Part shown: positions 42,150 through 50,919 of the stretch, piece by piece
Layout: the number at the start of each line of letters is the position of its first letter
Position numbering within the stretch: the first letter of the stretch is position 1
Assembly (NCBI RefSeq): GCF_030271515.1
Contig: NZ_JASCXI010000005.1
Span: 186,001-250,000, forward strand
DNA length: 64,000 bases
DNA from: Erythrobacter oryzae
GTDB taxonomy: Bacteria; Pseudomonadota; Alphaproteobacteria; Sphingomonadales; Sphingomonadaceae
Reading direction: 5' to 3'
Position numbers and translations under genes: made by a program
Notes under the pieces: generated by a model
What the model saw: the letters and a program-made list of their open reading frames with translations, nothing else
Databases searched by the model: none
What the model was told of the DNA's origin: nothing

Positions 42150-43250
42150 TCAGCCGTCCGCCGAAAAGGCGAAGACGAGGCGGTGGCAATATTCCTCACC
42201 AGGCTCCAGCCGGATCGAGCCGAACTCTGGGCGGTTGGGGGTGTCGGGGAACATCTGCGGTTCGAGCGCGACGCCGTCGCCCATGCCATAGGCCTGCCCC
42301 CGCTTGCCGATCAGGCTGCCGTCGAGGAAATTGCCCGAATAGAATTGCACCCCCGGCTCGGTGGAAAGCACCTCAAGCATCCGGCCCGATGGCGGATGCG
42401 CGAGGCGGGCGAGGAGACGCGGCGCGTCTGCGCGCTCGCGGGCGATCACCCAGTTGTGGTCATAGCCGCGGCCGATGCGGATCTGGTCGTGGCACGTGTC
42501 GCGCACGTGCGCACCGATCACGCGCGGCTCGCGGAAATCGAACGGCGTGCCGGCGACGGGGGCGAAATCGCCGGTCGGGATCGCGGTCTCGTCGGTCGGC
42601 AGGAAGTGCTCGGCCGGGATGGTCAGCACATGATCCATCGCGCTCGCCGCAGCGCCCTCGCCCGCGAGGTTCCAGTAGGCGTGGTTGGTCATGTTGACGA
42701 GCGTCGGCCTGTCGGTCTTCGCGCGGTAGGTGATCGCCAGCGCACCGTCATCGCCCAGCGCATATTCGGCGGTCACCTGCAAGGTCCCCGGAAAGCCCTG
42801 ATCGCCGTCCAGGCTGGTGTGGGCGAGGCGGACGAAGGGCGCAGGCGCATCGCCGACCGCGACGATTTCCCACAGCGCCTTGTCGAAGCCGCCCGGGCCG
42901 CCGTGGAGGGCGTTCGGCCCGTTATTGCAGGGGGCCTGATGTGCCACGCCATCCAGAACGAAACGCCCGCCCGCGATGCGGTTTGCGACCCGGCCGACGC
43001 TCGAGCCGAAGTAGGCGGTGTTGGCGAGATATTCGGCCAGCGTTGCGTGGCCGAGCGTGACGTCGGCGAGCGTCCCTTCGCGGTTTGGCACAATCATCGA
43101 CTGGAGGGTCGCCCCGTAGGCGATCACGGTCGCGCTGGCCCCTTGCGTATTGACCAGCGTCACCGCCTCGACCGCGCGGCCATCGGGCAGGTGGCCGAAG
43201 ATCCGACGGTGGACGCCCTGAGGCAGGCTCTCGGAGGGGGTTTCCTTCAT
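42150..43250 (-). CDS. galM: Aldose 1-epimerase (galactose mutarotase)
   Basis: Interconverts alpha and beta anomers of galactose or related aldoses, supplying the anomer used by the dehydrogenase of this locus. The 366-residue protein has NNGPNALHGGPGGFDKALWE (substrate loop), NMTNHAYWNLAG (catalytic His), LSTEPGVQFYSGNFLDG (catalytic Glu) and VALEPQMFPDTPN. The start could be ATG 43250 or ATG 43286; the shorter form leaves the AT-rich palindrome (43258-43276) outside the gene. It is divergent from a secreted GH43 enzyme. Confidence 0.93.
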   Translation of the reverse strand: MKETPSESLPQGVHRRIFGHLPDGRAVEAVTLVNTQGASATVIAYGATLQSMIVPNREGTLADVTLGHATLAEYLANTAYFGSSVGRVANRIAGGRFVLDGVAHQAPCNNGPNALHGGPGGFDKALWEIVAVGDAPAPFVRLAHTSLDGDQGFPGTLQVTAEYALGDDGALAITYRAKTDRPTLVNMTNHAYWNLAGEGAAASAMDHVLTIPAEHFLPTDETAIPTGDFAPVAGTPFDFREPRVIGAHVRDTCHDQIRIGRGYDHNWVIARERADAPRLLARLAHPPSGRMLEVLSTEPGVQFYSGNFLDGSLIGKRGQAYGMGDGVALEPQMFPDTPNRPEFGSIRLEPGEEYCHRLVFAFSADG

Positions 43251-43257
43251 CGTGCGC

Positions 43258-43276
43258 TCATTTATATGATAATATT
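43258..43276. promoter_or_regulatory. AT-rich palindromic operator, galM-GH43 divergent region
   Basis: TCATTTATATGATAATATT; its core TCAT-TTAT-ATGA is an inverted repeat. The same 12 bases occur at the ABC transporter start (55741-55752), and related AT-rich palindromes lie upstream of the receptor and dgoD/dgoK genes. It stands out against very GC-rich flanks. Confidence 0.65.
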
Positions 43277-43321
43277 CCGGAGGCAAGCCATGCCTGCCAG
43301 TTCATGATCGAGGAGTGCCGC

Positions 43322-44359
43322 TTGCGCAAACCCGTCCTTGCCGCTTTGGCCGCGCTCATCGCGTCGGCGAGCCTTGCTGCGCCCGCCTCTTCCAAGGAGC
43401 CCGAGCCCTTCGTCCCGGTCTACCGTGCCAACTTCCCCGATCCGTTCGTGCTGCCACATCAGGGGCGCTACCTCGCCTATGCGACCAATGCGGACCGCGA
43501 TCAGGCCAATGTCCAGATGGCGGTCTCGGAGGATCTGGTGACCTGGGCGCCCCTGAAGGACGGCGCGCGGCTGCATGACGCCATGCCGGTGCTGCCCGCC
43601 TGGGCGCAGCGCGGCTGGACCTGGGCGCCCGAGGTGATGGAACTCGACGGGCGCTACCTCCTGTTCTTCACCGCCCGCGAGAAGGCGAGCGGGCGCCAGT
43701 GCACCGGGGTCGCGGCCAGCGTCGATCCGCTCGGCCCCTTCAACTCCGACGCGGCCGAGCCGCTGATCTGCCAGCGCGATCTGGGCGGCACGATCGACGC
43801 CAGCCCCTTCCGCGATGCCGACGGGCGCCTTTATCTCTACTACAAGGCCGATGCGAACGCGGTCGGCAAGCCCACGCACATCTATGTCCAGCCGATGACG
43901 GCGGACGGCCTCGGCCTCACCGGCGAGGCGGTCACGCTGCTCGCCAACGATCAGCCGTGGGAAGCGCATGTGATCGAAAGCCCGACGATGGTGCGGCGCG
44001 GGGAGGGTTATGTGCTGTTCTACTCCGCCAACCACTTCGGCTGGGAGCCGCACCAGCGCCTCAGCCCCTACGCGATGGGCTATGCCACCTGCGAGGGGCC
44101 GCTCGGGCCTTGCACTGACGCGCCGGAGAACCCGATCCTCTACTCCTATGCCGACCACAAGGCAGGTTGCCTCAGCGGCCCCGGGCACCAGGCGGTGTTC
44201 ACCGACAAGGGGCGGCAATACATCCTCTTCCACGCCCACATCGCGCGCGGCGGGTGCCAGAACGCGCGCAAGGGCCGCGCGATGTATATCGCCCCGCTCG
44301 GCTGGGATGCGGACGGCAGGCCGGTGATCGGCACCAGCCTGCGCGCCTCGCCGGATTAA
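43322..44359 (+). CDS. Secreted glycoside hydrolase family 43 enzyme
   Basis: Five-bladed beta-propeller glycosidase. The three catalytic acids fit GH43: Asp in YRANFPDPFVLPHQG, Asp in DLGGTIDASPFRD and Glu in AHVIESPTMVRRG. A Sec signal peptide (LRKPVLAALAALIASASLAA) sends it to the periplasm or outside. TTG 43322 is preferred because GAGGAG lies 6 bases upstream and the signal peptide then starts correctly; ATG 43304 is in frame. GH43 enzymes usually release arabinofuranose, xylose or galactose; the locus favours galactose or a galactose-containing side chain. The stop overlaps the convergent receptor gene by three bases. Confidence 0.88.
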   Translation: MRKPVLAALAALIASASLAAPASSKEPEPFVPVYRANFPDPFVLPHQGRYLAYATNADRDQANVQMAVSEDLVTWAPLKDGARLHDAMPVLPAWAQRGWTWAPEVMELDGRYLLFFTAREKASGRQCTGVAASVDPLGPFNSDAAEPLICQRDLGGTIDASPFRDADGRLYLYYKADANAVGKPTHIYVQPMTADGLGLTGEAVTLLANDQPWEAHVIESPTMVRRGEGYVLFYSANHFGWEPHQRLSPYAMGYATCEGPLGPCTDAPENPILYSYADHKAGCLSGPGHQAVFTDKGRQYILFHAHIARGGCQNARKGRAMYIAPLGWDADGRPVIGTSLRASPD

Positions 44360-47028
44360 CGCCCGAACCGGAACCTGAAGCCGAGCGACAGGGTGCTCTC
44401 GTCGTCGCGCAGGTAGCGGATGAACTCGGCCTCGGGCGCGCCATTGCGGGCCGAGGTGAAGTCCTGCCGGAACTGCTCGCGAGTGATGTTGGTCCAGTCG
44501 CCGAACAGCGAGAAATTAGGGTTGATGTCGTAGGACAGCGAGAGGTCGAGGCGCCCCGCGGGCCGTGCGTTCTCGACATAGACATCGTCGCCCCGGAACT
44601 GCTGCGTCGCGCGGAAACGCGAGCGGTCGTTATAGGCGAGGCGGGCGGTGAGGCCGTAGCGCTCGTAGATGCCGACGATGTTGGCATTCCAGCGCGACAC
44701 GCCGTTCAGCTGATCGGTGATCGGCTGGTAGGTGAGGCCGCCTGCACCGTCCGGTTGCTGGGTCTCGGCGTCGATGTAAGTGACATTGACCTGCACCCCG
44801 AAGCCGCGCGCAAAGTCGGGCAGGCTCTCAAAATCGGCGAAGACCTGCGCCTGCAATTCGGCCCCCGTGATCCGGCCTTTCCCGGTGTTGACCGGCCCGG
44901 TGATCTCGACGACGCCGAGGGTCGGATCGTCGATGCGGAAGGTGTTGGGCTGGATGAACCCGTCGACCGCGCGGTGGAAGCCGGTCAGCGAGACGAAGCC
45001 GGCGGGGGCGAAATACCACTCGGCCGCGACGTCGAAGTTCCACGAGGTAAAGGGCTCGAGGAACGGGTTGCCCCCGAAGCCGCGATAGGGGTTGCTGTCG
45101 GTCCCCACGCCCCCCGGCGGCGGCGCGCCGAGCACCAGCGCGGGGTTCAAGTCGGCGAAGGTCGGCAGGGTGCGGGTCTTGGAGACCGCCGCGCGCAGCT
45201 GGATCTCGGGGGTCACGCGTGCGCGGATGCTGGCGTTGGGGAGCCAGGATTCGTTGGTGTTGCCCTCATCGATCGCGGGAATGCCAGTCGGCGCAGGCCC
45301 GGCGACGCGGGTCTTCACGCGGGTGTAGCGCAGGCCCACCGTCCCCTCGACGTCGCCCGAACCGAGGTTGATCTGGCCATAGCCCGCAAAGTTCTTCTCG
45401 GAAGCGGTGTAGAGCAGATTGCGCGCCACCGGATCGGCGCCGAAGCCGACCAGCTGGCGGATGGCAGCGATGTTCTCGCGGATGCTCTCATAGGTCGGCG
45501 CGGCCCAGACCGAGGTGCCGCCGACATTGACGCCCTGAAACACCTCGAACTCGACCGGCAGCGCGGTCGCATTGGTCGGCGTGCCAGGGCGGCTGAAGCG
45601 GTTGGCATATTGCCGCACCGCGTCGCGGTCGGTGTAGCGCAGGCCGCCCTGGATCGAGCGGATGAGCGTGCCGTCGACGAGATATTCGAAGTCCCCGCGC
45701 AGCTGCCAGTCATCGCCCGCCGAGCGCTGGTTCTCCTCGAACAGCCCGTCGAAGAACTGCGCGCTCGGGTCGGAAAAGTCGATATTGGTGATCTCGAACG
45801 CCGGGGTCTCGGTGTCGAAGTTGATCACCGGCGCGGCGGTCCAGCGCCGGTCGACGCTTTCGGTCGATCCGGTGAAGGTGCTGTCGGTGCGGGCGATGTC
45901 GAGCTTGACGTTCAAGCGGTCGAAGGTCGCCTTCACCCCGCCCGCGAACTGGTAGGTGTCCGTCTTGTTGTAGGTCGCCCCCTGGAACGAGAACAGCGAG
46001 CCCGGCAGGCCGTTTACGGTCCCGCCGCTGACGATGTTGGTGCCCTCGCGGAATTGCAGGCTCGACACCTGCGCCCCGTTGAACAGCTCGGCGGCGAGCA
46101 GGCGGTCGTCGATCTTGTTGCGGAAGCCCTGCCACAGGCCCTCGAGATAGAATTCGAGATCGGGGTTGGGCTTGTACTGGATCGCCGCGTTCACCGAGGG
46201 CCGTACGCGGTTGCCCGAGCGGTAGAACAGGCGCTGGATATCGGGGAAGCGCGCCGCCGTGCCCGCGCCCGCATCGGGGATCAGCACGCCCGCCCCGCCG
46301 TCGCGGAAGGTCTGGAGGAAGTCGGTATTCGAGATTTCCGCGTCGAGATAGGTCATCTCGACCCGCGAGGCATTGATCAGCACCCCGAATTCGCCCCCGT
46401 CGCCCACGTCCCAGCGCTTGGTGGCGAGCAGGTTGAAGTTGGGCGTCACCTCCTCGGCCTGGACGGTGTAGAGGCCCCAGACCGATCCGGCGATCTGCCC
46501 GTCGGCGAAATCCAATGGTTGGCGTGAGCGGACGTTGACGAGGCCTGCCAGCCCCGGCTCGATCAGGTCGGCGGCGGAGGTCTTGTAGACCTCGAGCGCA
46601 GCGACGTTCGCTGCCGGGAAGTCCTGAAGCGCGACGATGCGCGTCTCGGCGGTGAAGATCTCGCGGCCGTTATAGGTGGTGGTGAAGTTCGGCAGGCCGC
46701 GCACCAGCACGTTGGAGGCCTCGCCCCCCTGCCGATAGACCTGCACCCCCGGAATGCGCGCGGCGATCTGGGCGGTGTTGAGATCGGGAAGCTTGGCGAT
46801 GTCCTCGGCCACCACGGCGTCGACGATCTCGTCGGAGTTGCGGCGGATGTTGCGGATCGACTCCAGCGACTGGCGCAGGCCCGAGACGACGATCTCGCCG
46901 GTGGGCTCTTCGGGTGCCTCGGCGGGCTGGGCCAGGGGCGGAGATGCCTCCTGCGCCTGGGCTACGCCCGCCAGCAGGACAATCGCGGCGGCCGAAACCG
47001 AACACCGCATCAAAGTGATCGCACGCAT
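44356..47028 (-). CDS. TonB-dependent outer-membrane receptor
   Basis: Active importer of 890 residues in the Caulobacter-type TonB-dependent receptor group that often takes up oligosaccharides. It has a signal peptide (CSVSAAAIVLLAGVAQAQ), the TonB box region (EEPTGEIVVSGLRQSLESIR), the plug (IPGVQVYRQGGEASNVLVRG and FTTTYNGREIF) and a 22-strand barrel ending SLGFRFRFG. ATG 47028 is preferred as GGGGAG lies 6 bases upstream; ATG 47049 is in frame. An AT-rich palindrome is 88 bases upstream. It lies between the GH43 and galactonate dehydratase genes, so it likely imports the oligosaccharide these enzymes process. Confidence 0.92.
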   Translation of the reverse strand: MRAITLMRCSVSAAAIVLLAGVAQAQEASPPLAQPAEAPEEPTGEIVVSGLRQSLESIRNIRRNSDEIVDAVVAEDIAKLPDLNTAQIAARIPGVQVYRQGGEASNVLVRGLPNFTTTYNGREIFTAETRIVALQDFPAANVAALEVYKTSAADLIEPGLAGLVNVRSRQPLDFADGQIAGSVWGLYTVQAEEVTPNFNLLATKRWDVGDGGEFGVLINASRVEMTYLDAEISNTDFLQTFRDGGAGVLIPDAGAGTAARFPDIQRLFYRSGNRVRPSVNAAIQYKPNPDLEFYLEGLWQGFRNKIDDRLLAAELFNGAQVSSLQFREGTNIVSGGTVNGLPGSLFSFQGATYNKTDTYQFAGGVKATFDRLNVKLDIARTDSTFTGSTESVDRRWTAAPVINFDTETPAFEITNIDFSDPSAQFFDGLFEENQRSAGDDWQLRGDFEYLVDGTLIRSIQGGLRYTDRDAVRQYANRFSRPGTPTNATALPVEFEVFQGVNVGGTSVWAAPTYESIRENIAAIRQLVGFGADPVARNLLYTASEKNFAGYGQINLGSGDVEGTVGLRYTRVKTRVAGPAPTGIPAIDEGNTNESWLPNASIRARVTPEIQLRAAVSKTRTLPTFADLNPALVLGAPPPGGVGTDSNPYRGFGGNPFLEPFTSWNFDVAAEWYFAPAGFVSLTGFHRAVDGFIQPNTFRIDDPTLGVVEITGPVNTGKGRITGAELQAQVFADFESLPDFARGFGVQVNVTYIDAETQQPDGAGGLTYQPITDQLNGVSRWNANIVGIYERYGLTARLAYNDRSRFRATQQFRGDDVYVENARPAGRLDLSLSYDINPNFSLFGDWTNITREQFRQDFTSARNGAPEAEFIRYLRDDESTLSLGFRFRFGR

Positions 47029-47115
47029 TTCCGTCTCCCCTTTTTTCATGTTCTCGCCGCTCTTCTGGCGGTGGTTCCATCACGCAGATTAGTCGATTGC
47101 GCCCCTTGCGTCGCT

Positions 47116-47130
47116 ATAAATAATATAAAT
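47116..47130. promoter_or_regulatory. AT-rich repeat upstream of the TonB-dependent receptor
   Basis: ATAAAT-aat-ATAAAT on the plus strand (ATTTAT-ATT-ATTTAT on the minus strand), in a short AT-rich window between dgoD and the receptor gene. It resembles ATTTATATGATTTAT at 55743-55757, so it is probably a weaker member of the same operator set. Confidence 0.5.
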
Positions 47131-47158
47131 CATCTTTAATAGGCAAGCGCGATCCCGC

Positions 47159-48295
47159 TCACCACTCGGCGAGCGTTCCGTCGGCGTGGCGCCACACGGG
47201 GTTGCGCCAGCGATGGGGGGTGGCGGCAGCGGCGCGCACGCGGGTCTCGTCGATGGCGATGCCGAGGCCGGGACCGGCGGGAATGGCGAGGTGGCCGTCG
47301 ACCGGGGTGAGCACCGCCGGATCGGTCATGAATTCGAGCAGGTCGTGACCCTCGTTGTAATGGATGCCGAGCGACATCTCCTGCAGCACCACATTGGGAG
47401 AGCAGGCGGCCAGTTGCAGGCAGGCTCCCAGCGCCAGCGGCCCGAGCGGGCAGTGCGGGGCGACCGCGACGTCGTAGGCCTCGGCCATGGCGGCGATGCG
47501 GCGGCATTCGCTGAGGCCGCCTGCGTGGCTGAGATCGGGCTGGATCACGTCGACCGCGCCCGCTTCCAGCAGCGGCCTGAAATCCCAGCGCGAATACATC
47601 CGCTCTCCAAGCGCGATCGGGGTGGAGGTGAGCGCGGCGATCTGCCCCAGCGCCCCGGCATGTTCGGAGAGTAGCGGCTCCTCGATGAACAACAGCCCCA
47701 GAGGTTCCAGCGCGCGGGCGAGTTGCTTCGCCATCGGCCGGTGCAGCCGCCCGTGGAAATCGAGCGCTACCTCCATGCCTTCGCCCTGCGCCGCCTGAAC
47801 GCGTGCAATCACCTCGGCAAAGCGCGGTGCGGCGAGCATCGCGACGTCGGCGGTCGCGTTCATCTTGACCGCGGTGAACCCCTGCGCGCGGCGAGCGGCG
47901 GCAGCGGCGGCGATATCGTCGGGGCGGTCGCCGCCGATCCAGGCATAGGCGCGCACCCGCTCGCGCACCCGCCCGCCGAGCATCTCGTAGGCGGGCAGCC
48001 CGTAATGCCGCCCCTTCCAGTCCCACAGCGCCTGGTCGAGCCCGGCGATGGCCGACATCAGCACCGGCCCGCCGCGATAGAACCCGCCGCGATAGCCCAC
48101 TTGCCAGATGTCCTCGATGGCGCGCGGATCGGCGCCGATCACGCGGTCGCGCAGGGCCTCGAAGGCGCCGACGACTGCCTCGCCATGCCCCTCGAGGCTC
48201 GCCTCGCCCCACCCGGCGCTGCCGTCGTCGGCCTCGATGCGGACGAACAGCCAGCGGGGCGGCACCAGGAAGGTCTCGATACGGGCAATCTTCAT
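47159..48295 (-). CDS. dgoD: D-galactonate dehydratase
   Basis: Enolase-superfamily dehydratase converting D-galactonate to 2-dehydro-3-deoxygalactonate. The 378-residue protein begins MKIARIETFLVPPRWLFVRI and has FTAVKMNATAD, VALDFHGRLHRPMAKQLA, the metal-binding LLFIEEPLLSEH, IALGERMYSRWDF and QPDLSHAGGLSECRRIA, plus the DgoD-type APHCPLGPLALGACLQ. The start is ATG 48295. It is divergent from dgoK with an AT-rich palindrome in the gap, so both halves of the pathway share a control region. Confidence 0.94.
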   Translation of the reverse strand: MKIARIETFLVPPRWLFVRIEADDGSAGWGEASLEGHGEAVVGAFEALRDRVIGADPRAIEDIWQVGYRGGFYRGGPVLMSAIAGLDQALWDWKGRHYGLPAYEMLGGRVRERVRAYAWIGGDRPDDIAAAAAARRAQGFTAVKMNATADVAMLAAPRFAEVIARVQAAQGEGMEVALDFHGRLHRPMAKQLARALEPLGLLFIEEPLLSEHAGALGQIAALTSTPIALGERMYSRWDFRPLLEAGAVDVIQPDLSHAGGLSECRRIAAMAEAYDVAVAPHCPLGPLALGACLQLAACSPNVVLQEMSLGIHYNEGHDLLEFMTDPAVLTPVDGHLAIPAGPGLGIAIDETRVRAAAATPHRWRNPVWRHADGTLAEW

Positions 48296-48328
48296 GGGCG
48301 CGCACTTCGCTGATGGCATTTGATTGAG

Positions 48329-48349
48329 TCTTATTTATAAGATAAATAA
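48329..48349. promoter_or_regulatory. AT-rich palindromic operator between dgoD and dgoK
   Basis: TCTTATTTATAAGATAAATAA. It holds two overlapping inverted repeats: TCTTA-TTTA-TAAGA (48329-48342) and the 19-base TTATTTAT-AAG-ATAAATAA (48331-48349). The first matches TCTTA-CAAA-TAAGA at 55833-55846. It is centred between the divergent genes, about 35 bases from each start. Confidence 0.68.
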
Positions 48350-48378
48350 TTCCAAGCAAGCGGCAAGGGAGCCAGAGG

Positions 48379-49281
48379 TTGATCGGCAGTCTGACCGGTG
48401 GGGAGCCATTCATCGCGGTGGACTGGGGCACCACCAACCGCCGCGCGTGGCGTATCGGCGCCGGGGGGAACGTGGAGGCGGCGTGCGAGGACGCGGGCGG
48501 CATCATGTCGCTCGGCCCGGGCGACTACACTGGCGAGGTCGCGATGCTACGCGAGCGGCTCGGCGACTTGCCCATGCTGATGGGCGGCATGATCGGATCG
48601 AACCGCGGCTGGCGCGAGACGCCCTATGTCGCCTGCCCCGCCGATGCCCGCGCGCTTGCCGATGCCATCGTCTGGATCGACGCGCGCACCGGCATCATCC
48701 CCGGCGTCGCGCAGGAGCGCCGCGATGCGCCCGACGTGATGCGCGGCGAGGAGGTGCAGATCATCGGCGCGCTCGCCAGCGGGCTGGTGCCCGAGGATGC
48801 GACGCTGTGCCTGCCCGGCACGCACGCCAAGTGGGTGCGGCTGCGCGGCGGACGGATCACCGGCTTTTCGACCTGGATGACGGGCGAGATTTTCGCGCTG
48901 CTGGGCAAGCATTCGATCCTCGCGCCGCAGATGGCGGGGAAGGCGCGGCCCGGACCGGGCTTTGCCGCGGGCGTGGTCGCCTCGGCCGATGGCGATCCGC
49001 TCGGCCACCTGTTCGCGCTGCGCGCCGCGCATGTGCTCGATGCGCCGATGATCGACGGGTCGGGCTATGTCAGCGGGCTGCTGATCGGCGCCGAGGTGCG
49101 CAGCGGTCTGCGGGAGAGCGGGGGCGAGGTGCCGCACATGGTCGGGCGGCCCGACCTCACTGCGCTCTATGCCGCCGCCATCGGGCAGGTGCTGGGCTCG
49201 CCCGGAGCGAGCCCCTCGGCGATGGAGGGCAACGCCGCCTTCCGTGCCGGCTGCACCGCGCTGCTGAGGCAATTCGCATGA
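48379..49281 (+). CDS. dgoK: 2-Dehydro-3-deoxygalactonokinase
   Basis: Phosphorylates 2-dehydro-3-deoxygalactonate at O6 using ATP. The 300-residue protein has the characteristic N-terminal IAVDWGTTNRRAWRIG (phosphate loop), MLMGGMIGSNRGWRETPYVA, the LCLPGTHAKWVRLRGGRITG segment and TWMTGEIFALLGKHSIL, all DgoK hallmarks. The start is TTG 48379, with GGGAG 7 bases upstream; no ATG fits. The stop overlaps the dgoA start (ATGA), so kinase and aldolase are coupled. Confidence 0.93.
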   Translation: MIGSLTGGEPFIAVDWGTTNRRAWRIGAGGNVEAACEDAGGIMSLGPGDYTGEVAMLRERLGDLPMLMGGMIGSNRGWRETPYVACPADARALADAIVWIDARTGIIPGVAQERRDAPDVMRGEEVQIIGALASGLVPEDATLCLPGTHAKWVRLRGGRITGFSTWMTGEIFALLGKHSILAPQMAGKARPGPGFAAGVVASADGDPLGHLFALRAAHVLDAPMIDGSGYVSGLLIGAEVRSGLRESGGEVPHMVGRPDLTALYAAAIGQVLGSPGASPSAMEGNAAFRAGCTALLRQFA

Positions 49282-49931
49282 CCCTCGTCGCCAACGCCTT
49301 CGCCCGCCACCTCGTCGCCTGCCCGCTGGTCGCGATCCTGCGCGGCCTGCCGCCCGAAGATGCCGTCGCAATCGGCGAGGCGCTGGTCGGCGAAGGGATC
49401 ACGATCATCGAGGTCCCGCTCAATTCCCCCGACCCCTTCACCAGCATCACGCGGCTGGCGGCGCGGCTGGAGGGGCGGGCGTTGATCGGGGCGGGGACGG
49501 TGCTCGGCATTGCCGATGTGGCGCGCGTGGCGGAGGCGGGCGGCGGGCTGGTGGTCTCTCCCAATACCGACCGGCTGGTGATCCGCGCCGCCAAGGCCGC
49601 CGGGCTGGTCGCCGCGCCCGGGTGCCTGACCCCGAGCGAGTGCTTCGCCGCGCTTGAGGCGGGGGCCGATGCGCTCAAGCTGTTTCCCGCCGAGATGGCC
49701 TCGCCGGCCGTGGTCAAGGCGCTGCGTGCGGTGCTGCCGCGCGCCGTCCCGTTGCTGCCGGTGGGCGGGATCGTCCCTGCCAGCATGGCCGCCTACCGCG
49801 CCGCTGGGGCGGATGGCTTCGGGCTCGGCAGCGCGCTCTATGCCCCCGGCATGAGCGCCGCCGAGGTCGCCGCGCGCGCCCGCGCCTTCACCGCCGCGCT
49901 GGCGGAGGACGGGGAGGGCCAGGGCGCATGA
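49278..49931 (+). CDS. dgoA: 2-Dehydro-3-deoxy-6-phosphogalactonate aldolase
   Basis: Class I aldolase that splits KDPGal into pyruvate and glyceraldehyde 3-phosphate. The 217-residue TIM-barrel protein has VAILRGLPPEDAVAIGEALV, the catalytic Glu in IIEVPLNSPDPF, IGAGTVLGIADV and the Schiff-base Lys in DALKLFPAEMASPAVVKAL, followed by VGGIVPASMAAYRAAGADGF. It is coupled to dgoK upstream and to the galactose dehydrogenase gene downstream by four-base overlaps. Confidence 0.94.
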   Translation: MTLVANAFARHLVACPLVAILRGLPPEDAVAIGEALVGEGITIIEVPLNSPDPFTSITRLAARLEGRALIGAGTVLGIADVARVAEAGGGLVVSPNTDRLVIRAAKAAGLVAAPGCLTPSECFAALEAGADALKLFPAEMASPAVVKALRAVLPRAVPLLPVGGIVPASMAAYRAAGADGFGLGSALYAPGMSAAEVAARARAFTAALAEDGEGQGA

Positions 49932-50848
49932 CGATCCGGATTGCCATCATCGGCTACGGCAAGATCGCCCGCACCGAACACGCCCCCGCCATCGCCGCGC
50001 ATCCGGGGTTCGAACTCGTCGGCGTGGTCAGCCCGAGCGGGGCGGCGGATGCGGATGTCCCGGTGTACCCGAACCTCACCGCGCTGCTCGCAGCGATGCC
50101 GGGCGGGCTCGACGCGGTGGCGATCTGCACCCCGCCGCGCCTGCGCCGCGCGCTCGCCGCGCAGGCGGTCGACGCGGGGCTGGCGGTGCTGCTCGAAAAG
50201 CCGCCCGCCGCGACCCTCGGCGAGCTCGAGGCGCTCGTCGCCATGGCGCGCGCCGCGGGCACCTGCCTGTTCGCCGCCTGGCATTCGCAATATGCCCCCG
50301 CCGTCGCCCCCGCCGCCGCGCTGCTGAAGGGCGAGCGGCTTGCGAGCCTCGCCATCGACTGGCGCGAGGATGTGACCAAGTGGCACCCCGGGCAGGAATG
50401 GATCTGGGAGCCCGACGGGTTCGGCGTGTTCGATACCGGCGTCAACGCGCTCTCGATCGTCACCGCGATCCTGCCCGAGCGGCTCGAGGTCGAGGCGGCC
50501 ACGCTCGCGATACCCGAAGGCAGGCAGGCGCCGATCGCGGCGAGCTTGCGCTTTGCCGGGCCGGATCGGAGCGCCGCATTCGACTGGCGCGAGCGGGGCG
50601 AGGAGGCGTGGGTAATCCGCCTCACCACCGCCTCGGGCCGCGCGATCGCCATCGAGGGCGGCGGCGCGCGGCTGGTGGTGGATGGCGCGGAGCAGCCGCT
50701 CGGGCCCTTCGCGGAATATCGCGCGATCTATGCCCGCTTTGCCGAGCTCGTCCCCGCGCGCGCACTTGCGGTCGACAGCGAGCCGATGCGGCTGCTGGCC
50801 GATACGGCGCTGATCGCGCGGCGGGTGGCCGTTCCTGCCCATGGGTAA
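49928..50848 (+). CDS. Gfo/Idh/MocA oxidoreductase, probable D-galactose 1-dehydrogenase
   Basis: NAD(P)-dependent sugar dehydrogenase of 306 residues: Rossmann start IRIAIIGYGKIARTEHAPAI, AVAICTPPRLRR, VLLEKPPAATLGELEAL (the EKP motif) and the substrate pocket EWIWEPDGFGVFDTGVNALS. The sequence resembles D-galactose / L-arabinose 1-dehydrogenases. Placed directly after dgoA with a four-base overlap, it would oxidise galactose to galactono-lactone, the entry step for DgoD, DgoK and DgoA. L-arabinose or D-fucose could be further substrates. Confidence 0.86.
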   Translation: MTIRIAIIGYGKIARTEHAPAIAAHPGFELVGVVSPSGAADADVPVYPNLTALLAAMPGGLDAVAICTPPRLRRALAAQAVDAGLAVLLEKPPAATLGELEALVAMARAAGTCLFAAWHSQYAPAVAPAAALLKGERLASLAIDWREDVTKWHPGQEWIWEPDGFGVFDTGVNALSIVTAILPERLEVEAATLAIPEGRQAPIAASLRFAGPDRSAAFDWRERGEEAWVIRLTTASGRAIAIEGGGARLVVDGAEQPLGPFAEYRAIYARFAELVPARALAVDSEPMRLLADTALIARRVAVPAHG

Positions 50849-50919
50849 GCCTGCCGCATTGCGCCGCAGGGCAATTTCTGCGAACGATTGCGCAAAGACG
50901 AGAAAGGGGCTTCTCGCAC

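Noticed and set aside
44167..46527. 786-residue plus-strand open frame opposite the TonB-dependent receptor
   Set aside because: Shadow of the receptor frame; no motifs, no ribosome-binding site.
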